From Bacteroidales bacterium (GTDB lineage Bacteria > Bacteroidota > Bacteroidia > Bacteroidales > FEN-979), in assembly GCA_023231065.1 (NCBI GenBank), contig JALNWE010000041.1, forward strand, positions 1 through 27,705: DNA of 27,705 nt, written 5' to 3'. How positions within the stretch are numbered: the first letter of the stretch is position 1; every line of letters begins with the position of its first letter. The position numbers and the translations under genes were made by a program. The notes beneath the pieces are model-generated. The model did not search any database, was not told where the DNA came from, and saw only the letters and a program-made list of their open reading frames with translations. Below are positions 1-6,336 of this stretch, one piece after another.

Positions 1-1
1 G

Positions 2-235
2 CCCCAGTTGCTGAATGAATTGAAAAAGAAAAAATATATCTTTATCAGCTTTAAGGAAGCGTTGAAGGATAATGTTTATCAGCAGGAAGATACATACTAC
101 AAGAAATGGGGGATCTCCTGGGTGTACCGGTGGATGAAAAACCAGGAAGAAATAAAATCCATCTCCATGCATGAACCTGAAGATGATTTATACAATCTGT
201 ACCAGCAACTGGTCAAGGAAAAGAAGAAAGAATAA
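2..235 (+). CDS. Polysaccharide deacetylase-like protein, C-terminal fragment
   Basis: The reading frame is open from base 2 to the TAA at 233-235, so the gene runs in from the left edge and only about 77 C-terminal residues are visible. The pattern FISFKEALKD, followed by a YxxxDTYY-like stretch and then WGISWVYRW, resembles the C-terminal end of NodB/polysaccharide-deacetylase proteins, where a short lysine-rich tail follows the barrel. Those enzymes remove acetyl groups from cell-wall or exopolysaccharide sugars. No catalytic Asp/His motif lies in the visible part, so the assignment rests on the tail alone. A TTG at position 8 could be read as a start, but the codons before it also fit the family, so I treat the gene as 5'-truncated by the window. 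The next feature is on the opposite strand. Confidence 0.55.
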   Translation, partial: PQLLNELKKKKYIFISFKEALKDNVYQQEDTYYKKWGISWVYRWMKNQEEIKSISMHEPEDDLYNLYQQLVKEKKKE

Positions 236-285
236 ATAAACAGAAAGACCCTGGTGGAAAAGAGATGTAACCTTAGCCCAAATAA

Positions 286-320
286 AAGAGGGTAACCAAC
301 TGATTACTGGTTACCCTCTT
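286..320 (-). terminator. Rho-independent terminator of tRNA-Pro
   Basis: A perfect 13-bp inverted repeat (286-298 with 308-320) surrounds a 9-nt loop. Read on the minus strand it starts one base after the tRNA 3' end and is followed by TTTTATTT, the expected U-rich tail. On the plus strand it is not followed by a T-run, so it serves the tRNA better than the upstream plus-strand gene. Confidence 0.85.
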
Positions 321-321
321 G

Positions 322-395
322 TCGGGGCGAGAAGACTCGAACTTCCGACCCCTTGCACCCCATGCAAGTACGCTAGCCAACTGCGCCACGCCCCG
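322..395 (-). tRNA. tRNA-Pro (anticodon GGG)
   Basis: The minus strand folds into a full 74-nt cloverleaf. The acceptor stem is CGGGGCG/CGCCCCG with discriminator A at 322. The D arm is GCGC/GCGT with a 9-nt loop. The anticodon stem is CTTGC/GCAAG around loop ATGGGGT, giving anticodon GGG after T33 and with G37. The variable loop is 5 nt and the T arm is GGAAG-TTCGAGT-CTTCT. A C1-G72 pair and discriminator A are standard for bacterial proline tRNAs. The 3' CCA is not encoded, so it must be added by CCA-nucleotidyltransferase. The gene has its own promoter and terminator and looks monocistronic. Confidence 0.96.
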
Positions 396-399
396 AAAC

Positions 400-419
400 A
401 TCCCGGTTCAAACCGGGAT
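400..419 (-). other. Hairpin in the tRNA-Pro leader
   Basis: An 8-bp perfect inverted repeat (ATCCCGGT / ACCGGGAT) encloses a TCAA loop. It lies between the predicted tRNA transcription start (about 422) and the mature 5' end at 395, so it would form in the pre-tRNA 5' leader removed by RNase P. It could also help end transcription arriving from the WG-repeat gene, but the following T-run is poor. Confidence 0.6.
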
Positions 420-428
420 TTGAGTGGA

Positions 429-459
429 CAAAAGTACAAAAAATTTGAATGTCCACAAA
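429..459 (-). promoter_or_regulatory. Bacteroidetes-type promoter of tRNA-Pro
   Basis: On the minus strand TTTG (459-456) is separated by exactly 19 nt from TACTTTTG (436-429), which matches the Bacteroidetes consensus TTTG-N19-TAnnTTTG at all fixed positions. The start would fall near 422, about 27 nt before the tRNA. The box lies in the short gap downstream of the WG-repeat gene. Confidence 0.75.
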
Positions 460-470
460 AAATTCATCGA

Positions 471-2072
471 TCAATAAGTCTGTAGGATCACAAAATCAAA
501 ATTAAGGTTTATGAATCCCTTGACCCGCTTATTATCAATTTTGGCCCAGGCATAAGCCAACCCGTTCCGGAATTCACCGACATAGCTGAAATATCCGGGC
601 GCCAGAATGGTATTCCCTTCCGGGGAAGAAATACCAACAGCCCACATGCTGTTGACCCACTCCTTGTAATAAATCCATCCATTGTCATATACCTGAATTC
701 CCTCAGGTCCGAACCGACGGATTACATTTCCCGTTTTATCAATGATGGCATAACCTGGTTTGCTGTCCTGGACATAAGCCACGGCAAAACCGTTTTTAAA
801 AGGAGAGGCAAAATCTCCATAAACGAAGGGCAGGACGGTCTTCCCGTTTTGATCAATATATCCTGTTTTTTCCTGCGAGTTCTTTACAGCAGCAAACCCA
901 TCGGAGAATTTCCCGGGTTGTGCTTTATAATCAAACGGTATTTTAACTTCTCCTTTTTTATCAATATAGCCCCAGTACCAGTTCACCTTGTTCTGAACGG
1001 CAACCAGTCCATCGCCAAACTCACCGGTTTCACCATAGGCTGAAGGCTGGATCACCCATTTTCCCTGGGTATTTACAAAGCCACAGGAGCCAGTTTTACT
1101 ATCATAAAGCTGCATTAATCCTTCGCTGAATGGTTTCATATTCAGCGACAACCCTCTGCCTGATCCCGGATTGACCGCCCCAGGTAACGGTTGTCCCTGT
1201 TTGTTAATGAAAGTATAAGTCCGCATCCTGCTCGTTTCATTGGTCTTTTCAACGATGGCAACACCGCTTTGGAAAGGGGTGGCTCCTGTAAACTTCTGGG
1301 GTTTGAACAGTTCCTGCCCTTTTTTATCAATATAGATGGGCGCCCGACCTGAAGTTTTCGGATCCGGTTTTGCAACAAGGGCTATCCCTGATGAAAATTC
1401 CGGGGTCAGGTTTGTCCATTTGAAGAAAGTATAGTCAATGACAACCTTTCCGGTAGTATCGATGAACCCCCACATTTCGTTCTTTTTTAAAGCGCACAAA
1501 CCCTCGCTGAACGTATAACTATCTTCGTCATCGAACCGTACTTCGACGGCATTGGCCATGGAAGGCGGCTTAGGCCCCGCTAATAGTCCGGAATTTGAAG
1601 CTGCCTGCGTTGTAACGGCAGGAGCAGCGGCTTTTGCGGCAGGAGCGGCTGATTCTTTCAATTTGGCAAGTTGAGCGGGATCTGCAACAACAGCTTTAAC
1701 AGCATTTGCCAAATCGCCTACCAGCTTATCATCTGCTTTTTTGGATGGTAAAATCGAATTTTCCCATCCCGAAGAAGTATAGGATTGCTTGTCTTTCATA
1801 GAAACGGTTAGGACATCATTTTTATAAGTAAATACAACGGATGCGCGAAATTTAGCCATCATGGTGGAATATTCCTTTGGGGCTGTGACCAATATTCCGG
1901 CATTTTTGTCAAGATTTGCAATACCAAGATTGCATGTTTTGAGGACCTGACTTACCACGGGCCAGACATTATCTGCTGTTAAACCGGTCACCTGGACTTC
2001 GGATTGCGCCCAGATAGTTTGAATCAAGAAAAACGATGCGAAAAGCATCAAAAAAGGAAAAATTTTTTTCAT
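471..2072 (-). CDS. Exported WG-repeat protein
   Basis: A 533-aa protein starting at ATG 2072-2070; a longer frame to 2114 only adds residues ahead of an obvious signal peptide (MKKIFPFLML..., cleavage probably after WAQ, residue 23). Residues 24-131 form a small alpha/beta-looking domain that recalls DUF4468 or BamC-like folds, a weak comparison. Residues about 138-160 are an Ala/Pro-rich linker. From about 187 to 520 there are seven or eight WG (KWG) repeats of the form FxxGLAxVxxxxxWGYIDKxGxxVIP, for example WGFIDTTGKVVID, WGYIDKKGEVKIP and TGYIDQNGKTVLP. WG repeats build beta-rich scaffolds of mostly unknown role. The protein is presumably periplasmic or surface exposed. It has its own promoter and is not clearly in an operon. 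Confidence 0.85.
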   Translation of the reverse strand: MKKIFPFLMLFASFFLIQTIWAQSEVQVTGLTADNVWPVVSQVLKTCNLGIANLDKNAGILVTAPKEYSTMMAKFRASVVFTYKNDVLTVSMKDKQSYTSSGWENSILPSKKADDKLVGDLANAVKAVVADPAQLAKLKESAAPAAKAAAPAVTTQAASNSGLLAGPKPPSMANAVEVRFDDEDSYTFSEGLCALKKNEMWGFIDTTGKVVIDYTFFKWTNLTPEFSSGIALVAKPDPKTSGRAPIYIDKKGQELFKPQKFTGATPFQSGVAIVEKTNETSRMRTYTFINKQGQPLPGAVNPGSGRGLSLNMKPFSEGLMQLYDSKTGSCGFVNTQGKWVIQPSAYGETGEFGDGLVAVQNKVNWYWGYIDKKGEVKIPFDYKAQPGKFSDGFAAVKNSQEKTGYIDQNGKTVLPFVYGDFASPFKNGFAVAYVQDSKPGYAIIDKTGNVIRRFGPEGIQVYDNGWIYYKEWVNSMWAVGISSPEGNTILAPGYFSYVGEFRNGLAYAWAKIDNKRVKGFINLNFDFVILQTY

Positions 2073-2096
2073 AGTTGGAGCGTATTGGTTTAGGGA

Positions 2097-2127
2097 CAAA
2101 AATACAAAGATCACTTATACATCCAAG
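2097..2127 (-). promoter_or_regulatory. Promoter of the WG-repeat gene
   Basis: On the minus strand TATTTTTG (2104-2097) fits TAnnTTTG. It is preceded, after a 19-20 nt spacer, by CTTG at 2127-2124, which matches the -33 TTTG in three of four bases. The start would be near 2090, about 18 nt before ATG 2072, which supports the shorter start chosen for that gene. Confidence 0.6.
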
Positions 2128-2193
2128 AGATTTTTAACATTTCAGCTATCGTAATCCTGATTTCCCGAAATTTGGAACGCGAAACGTATCCTG

Positions 2194-3765
2194 TTACTTT
2201 TCGAATTTCACTTTGCTAAAGAAAAACACCAGCCGTTTATTATTACCGGTCAGCGCAATATTTTTAATTTCCTGGTAGCCATAGGCAAGAAAGTTGTTGC
2301 CATACCAAGGGACAATCCGGCTTCTTGATTCCGAAAGGAGTTTATCTTCATCAAACATCAGTTCAAGAGGAGAAAAATCGGATTTCTCAATCACCTTGTC
2401 ACCCTGTATGATCTTTGATCCTATCCTACCATCGCTTAGGTAACACAACACCAGGTCGTCTCCCGAAAAAAAGGAAGAGACCTTGGCCGTAAGATCAAAG
2501 GAAACGAGATTCCTGATCTCAAGGACATTATCCCACAACAGTTTGCCTTCGTGGCTGAAACCGGTCACAATGGCATTGATGAACTGGTAACCGTCGAACA
2601 CAGAGTAACTATTCGTATAAGGCCGCCCATAATAATCGATTTCTGTGAAATTTTCTGTATGATATTGTGGCGCATATATCTCCGCGATAACAATATACTG
2701 ATCTTTCCAGGGAATAATATCATGCAAAAGAAGGGAAAATGAAACGGAGAAATCCTTGAGCTCTTTGTTTTTTTTCGAAGACTTCTTTATCAGGTTCGAC
2801 ATATCTTTTTCAGTCAACAGAGATGATACATTCTTCAACTCAAGAAAATTGTAAAAGGATATTGATTTTAAGGAACGGTTGGCAACAGAAGCGGTAAACA
2901 AACCTGTCAGCTCTTCGGTCTCCTTGATCTTTTGTTTTGTGGTGGCTGTTTCCTGTCCGTAACTTCCGACAACAATACCAGTTCCGGGGTTAATCTCCCT
3001 GTATTGAAAATGGCTGAGCGCCTGCCCTACCGTGTTCACATGAAGGGATATTTCGTTCCGGATTTTACCGGCAGAATCATAACTGACAAGATAATATTCC
3101 GTAGTTTTTTTTGCGACCTTGCGACTGACAATAGCAAAAACGGTATTTCCCAGGGAATCAGGACGGATCCAGGGAATGGTTATTGAATTTCCTATGCCTG
3201 ACTGAAAGGTATTAAAGATACCGGATGACAGGCGGAGGTGCCCAATCTGCCCGGCCTTGCCTTTGATATTGATCCCAAGCCAGGCATTATCATCCCGGAT
3301 ACCAAAAGCAGCCACATCCCCGTCAACCGGAACATTTCCCGTATTCAGAATAAAAATTCCCTGTACCAGTGAAACGCGGAGGATCTCAAAAGCAGTTACA
3401 CCTGAGCGGGGGGTATTGCCGGTATGGACAAATAACATCGACAGGGTATCGTCAATGATCTGATGGTCAAAGTAATCCTGGTCGCTCAACAAGGGGATAC
3501 TTCTTGTCCATATCAACTTCAGGTTTTTATCATAAAAGGAAAAATACCATTTTACCTGGTTACCATCAGCCACTTCAATACTTCTGAAAAAGAGGATCAT
3601 GCCTGCTGTATCACAGGGGATGATCCGGTAGGTTTCTTTATCCGATTTTGCTGGTATTTCGATACGCAACGGTGGGTCGCCCTGGTCTTTTTGTCGTCCC
3701 TGACCGGATGAAGATACCATCATCCCGAAAAATAAAATCAGCAGAAATAAACGGCATCTTATCAT
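2194..3765 (-). CDS. Exported protein of unknown function
   Basis: A 523-aa protein that I do not recognise as a named family. It opens with a clear signal peptide (MIRCRLFLLILFFGMMVSSSGQ, cleavage probably after residue 22, as is typical before a Gln-ending motif in this phylum). The rest has no membrane segment and no lipobox. It is rich in alternating hydrophobic beta-strand patterns with WYFSFYDKNLKLIW-like stretches and repeated D/G turns, which would suit a beta-propeller or beta-sandwich. The charged segment KKSSKKNKELKD near residue 340 probably forms a loop or helix. No catalytic motif is evident. It stands between the WG-repeat gene and the T9SS cargo pair, separated from the latter by a strong terminator, so it is probably transcribed alone. 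Confidence 0.75.
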   Translation of the reverse strand: MIRCRLFLLILFFGMMVSSSGQGRQKDQGDPPLRIEIPAKSDKETYRIIPCDTAGMILFFRSIEVADGNQVKWYFSFYDKNLKLIWTRSIPLLSDQDYFDHQIIDDTLSMLFVHTGNTPRSGVTAFEILRVSLVQGIFILNTGNVPVDGDVAAFGIRDDNAWLGINIKGKAGQIGHLRLSSGIFNTFQSGIGNSITIPWIRPDSLGNTVFAIVSRKVAKKTTEYYLVSYDSAGKIRNEISLHVNTVGQALSHFQYREINPGTGIVVGSYGQETATTKQKIKETEELTGLFTASVANRSLKSISFYNFLELKNVSSLLTEKDMSNLIKKSSKKNKELKDFSVSFSLLLHDIIPWKDQYIVIAEIYAPQYHTENFTEIDYYGRPYTNSYSVFDGYQFINAIVTGFSHEGKLLWDNVLEIRNLVSFDLTAKVSSFFSGDDLVLCYLSDGRIGSKIIQGDKVIEKSDFSPLELMFDEDKLLSESRSRIVPWYGNNFLAYGYQEIKNIALTGNNKRLVFFFSKVKFEK

Positions 3766-3784
3766 ACAGGAATATTTGACGGGA

Positions 3785-3813
3785 CAAAGATAAAAAAAAG
3801 AGGGTGTCTCAAA
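3785..3813 (-). promoter_or_regulatory. Probable promoter of the unknown exported-protein gene
   Basis: On the minus strand TATCTTTG (3792-3785) matches TAnnTTTG perfectly. The best -33 candidate is TTTG at 3813-3810, with a short 17-nt spacer. The elements are interleaved with the terminator of the upstream T9SS unit, so promoter and terminator share DNA. The start would be near 3778, 13 nt before the ATG. Confidence 0.5.
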
Positions 3814-3829
3814 TTGAGGCGCCCTCTTT
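3797..3829 (-). terminator. Terminator of the T9SS cargo pair
   Basis: A 14-pair hairpin (3797-3810 with 3816-3829, including two G-T wobbles) has a 5-nt loop and on the minus strand is followed by an uninterrupted T-run and ATC. It begins about 20 nt after the stop codon of the 823-aa protein gene. Confidence 0.85.
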
Positions 3830-3848
3830 TATCAGGGTGATATTCCGG

Positions 3849-6320
3849 TTAACGGACCACCAATTTTTTTACTTCAGGTCTGTCTGACCCGGCTTTTGTT
3901 ACCTGTACAAAATAGATCCCTGCAGAAAGTTCCGGGAGGTTGACAGAAAAGTCTGATTGGGAAGTTGCATTACGATAGACCTCGGTACCGATCATGGAGA
4001 TGATGCGGATTTCCCTGTTGGCATTATCGTTGAAAAGAAGCCTGAAATGGCCGTCAGATGGATTGGGCAGCAGGTTAAACCCTTGGTTCATCTCGGTTTC
4101 CGGGATGCCCAGGGCAGCGCCACTAATAACGATATCATCCACTTCCCAGGTTGCCGATTCTGATGCAGTACTTGTATATTTAAAGGCGACATGAACGTTG
4201 GTCCCTGAAATGGCTGAAACATCTACATTCCCGGAAGGAGTCCATGTCCAGGAACCGGATGAAAGAGTGGCAGTCAATGATGTCCAATCCGCGGTGTTCG
4301 GGTTCCCTGTACCGCTGTAATTGTTGGAAATACGGATTTCCAGGGTAGGTCCGGTATAATTCTTGGCCGATTGAAAACTCAGTACTTCCCCGGCATATTG
4401 ATCGAAATTCATTGAGGGTGAAAGGAGCCACATTTCAGTAGCGGTTGAAGCTCCACCAACATATCCGGATGCTTTAGCGCAAGGGGTGTTTCCCACACCG
4501 TGGGTCATATCGATATACCAGCAAGTATCGCCAACAACCTTCATCTTGGTCCATGTTCCAAATGTCCCTGTGTTGAAATTTTCTGAATTGATGACAGACA
4601 CATTGGGTGTTGTGGCTGTGGCGCTGGGTGGCGTTCCGTCGGTCTTATAATTGATATCGATCCCGCTGTTGGTATAAGGGAAAATTTTAAAATAATAGGG
4701 TGTGTTCACCGGAAGATCAGCAAAGCGACAGATTTGAACGCCTGCCACAATATTCAGGGCGCCGGAACCATCGGCAAGATCCGGATCATCGGCAACCGGC
4801 ACACCGTCAACCGGGGCTTCGATGTTATCCGAAGCGCTGGCTTTGATCAGATAAGCTGAAGGAAGTTGTTCTCCGGTTGCATCAACCCAGTTCAGGTTAA
4901 TGGTATATGGAGCAGCGGCAGCCGCGAAACCGGTAGGATAATTGGTCGGTTCAGGTAAAGGCCCGACGGTGGAAACACCGAGGATCACAATATCATCCAC
5001 TTCCCAGGTGGCCGAAGCAGTAGCTGTACTGGTATATTTAAAGCCGATATAAACATCGGTCCCGGAAATGGCCGAAATATCAATATTTCCTGAAGATGTC
5101 CAGCTCCATCCACCGGCTGACCAGGTAGCCTGCAGGTCTGTCCAGGTAAAATTATCGGGATTACCGGTACCGTCATAGTCATTGGAAATCTTCACTTCCA
5201 GAGCTGGACCGGTATAATTGGAGGCTGTTTTAAAAGTCAGTACTTCTCCCGTGAAGAGATCGAAATTGAGGGGAGATGATAGAAGCCACATCTCCGTCTG
5301 GGTGGATGATCCGCCAAAATAGCCACTGGCTTTGGCACAAGGGGTCCCGTCAACGCCATGGGTTTGATCAATCGTCCAGGCAGTATCGCCAACAATACTC
5401 ATCTGCCTCCAGGTACCGAAAGTTCCGCTGTTGAAGTTTTCGGAATTCATTACGGTAACATTGGGGGTGGTGGCATTGGCATCAGGAGGTGTGCCATCGG
5501 TTTTATAATTAATGGCGCTTCCGTTATTGGTATAAGGGAAAATTTTGAAATAATAAGGTACATTGCTGGGCAGGCCGGCAAACTGACAATGCTGAACACC
5601 CTGTGCAATATTCAAGGCTCCCGATCCATCGGCCAGGTTAGGATCATCTGGAACAGGGACACCGTCAACCGGAGCTTCAATGTTGGGGGAAGTACCTGCT
5701 TTGATCAGATACTTTGCCGGTAATTGTTCACCGGTTGCATCAACCCAGCTTAGGTCGATAGTATAGGGAGAACCCACCGCTAAAAAGTCGGTCGGGTAGT
5801 TTGTGGGCTCAGGTTCCGGCTCGCTGTTGTAAGCCGTCCATGTAACATTATCAATGGTCACCTGGCCTGAGGATGTTGATTGCTGAATAAAATCAAGAAT
5901 AAAATCACCCGAAATGTTTACGGTAATGGCGCCTGTGTTTTTCACGATGCCTTGTTCCCCGGTGGTCACGGCTGTATATACCAGGATACCGTTAACGAAA
6001 ACATCCATGGCAACGTTTGAGGTGAATACTTGTTTGTAATCAAAACTCAGGGTACCGCAACCGTTAAAAAGAACGCCCGATTTAACTTCAGCAGTTGGAG
6101 TTCTGTTTTTTCCCAGCGTGGGGGAAGGGGCCACAATAACTGAGTCGCCACGGGATTGGAAATAGGACCATGTGGATCCATCCTGTCCTGTAAAAGTACC
6201 GTCATGATAAGCATTCCCTGTTTCCGGATAATTTGCGAAATTCTCCAGACCCTGTCCAAAGGTTACCGATGCAGTAAACATCGCGGCAACCATGACAATT
6301 GTTGAGATAAGTTTCTTCAT
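3849..6320 (-). CDS. T9SS-secreted adhesin-like protein with two Fn3/choice-of-anchor J repeats
   Basis: An 823-aa secreted protein. Residues 1-23 are a signal peptide ending FGQ. Residues 24-165 are a beta-sandwich-like module also present in the next gene. Residues about 173-287 form a fibronectin III-like domain and 288-448 a cleaved-adhesin/choice-of-anchor J-like domain (NSENFN...GTFGTW, ATWEVDDIVI). The same pair is repeated at 458-573 and 574-735. Residues about 745-823 look like a type A T9SS sorting domain (FNLLPNPSDGHFRL, GIYFVQV, final KKLVVR), so the protein should cross the outer membrane through the type IX system and be attached or released. No catalytic motif is visible; a binding or adhesion role is inferred. 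It lies 16 bp after the 1433-aa gene and probably shares its transcript. Confidence 0.85.
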   Translation of the reverse strand: MKKLISTIVMVAAMFTASVTFGQGLENFANYPETGNAYHDGTFTGQDGSTWSYFQSRGDSVIVAPSPTLGKNRTPTAEVKSGVLFNGCGTLSFDYKQVFTSNVAMDVFVNGILVYTAVTTGEQGIVKNTGAITVNISGDFILDFIQQSTSSGQVTIDNVTWTAYNSEPEPEPTNYPTDFLAVGSPYTIDLSWVDATGEQLPAKYLIKAGTSPNIEAPVDGVPVPDDPNLADGSGALNIAQGVQHCQFAGLPSNVPYYFKIFPYTNNGSAINYKTDGTPPDANATTPNVTVMNSENFNSGTFGTWRQMSIVGDTAWTIDQTHGVDGTPCAKASGYFGGSSTQTEMWLLSSPLNFDLFTGEVLTFKTASNYTGPALEVKISNDYDGTGNPDNFTWTDLQATWSAGGWSWTSSGNIDISAISGTDVYIGFKYTSTATASATWEVDDIVILGVSTVGPLPEPTNYPTGFAAAAAPYTINLNWVDATGEQLPSAYLIKASASDNIEAPVDGVPVADDPDLADGSGALNIVAGVQICRFADLPVNTPYYFKIFPYTNSGIDINYKTDGTPPSATATTPNVSVINSENFNTGTFGTWTKMKVVGDTCWYIDMTHGVGNTPCAKASGYVGGASTATEMWLLSPSMNFDQYAGEVLSFQSAKNYTGPTLEIRISNNYSGTGNPNTADWTSLTATLSSGSWTWTPSGNVDVSAISGTNVHVAFKYTSTASESATWEVDDIVISGAALGIPETEMNQGFNLLPNPSDGHFRLLFNDNANREIRIISMIGTEVYRNATSQSDFSVNLPELSAGIYFVQVTKAGSDRPEVKKLVVR
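4116..4949 (-). repeat. Internal duplication in the 823-aa gene, copy 2
   Basis: Encodes residues 458-735 (Fn3-like plus anchor J-like). It aligns with residues 173-448 almost without gaps, sharing WVDATGEQLP, PYYFKIFPYTN, NYKTDGTPP, TPCAKASGY, TEMWLLS and ATWEVDDIVI. This is an intragenic tandem duplication of about 280 codons. Confidence 0.8.
4977..5804 (-). repeat. Internal duplication in the 823-aa gene, copy 1
   Basis: Encodes residues 173-448, partner of the copy at 4116-4949. A third, more diverged homologue lies at the equivalent place (residues 173-449) in the neighbouring 1433-aa protein. Confidence 0.8.
5826..6251 (-). repeat. Near-identical N-terminal module, copy in the 823-aa gene
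   Basis: Encodes residues 24-165. By hand count about 13 of 142 residues differ from the copy at 10144-10569, with no gaps, and the DNA is also visibly alike. The remaining shared part of the two proteins (166-449) is clearly more diverged. Confidence 0.85.
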
Positions 6321-6336
6321 AAAATAGATTGTTAGT

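Noticed and set aside
322..395. tRNA as an attachment site of an integrated element
   Set aside because: No integrase gene or second copy of the tRNA 3' end is seen in the window, and the neighbours look ordinary.
2073..2114. Longer start for the WG-repeat protein
   Set aside because: The extra 14 residues stand before a complete signal peptide and would fall upstream of the predicted transcript start near 2090.
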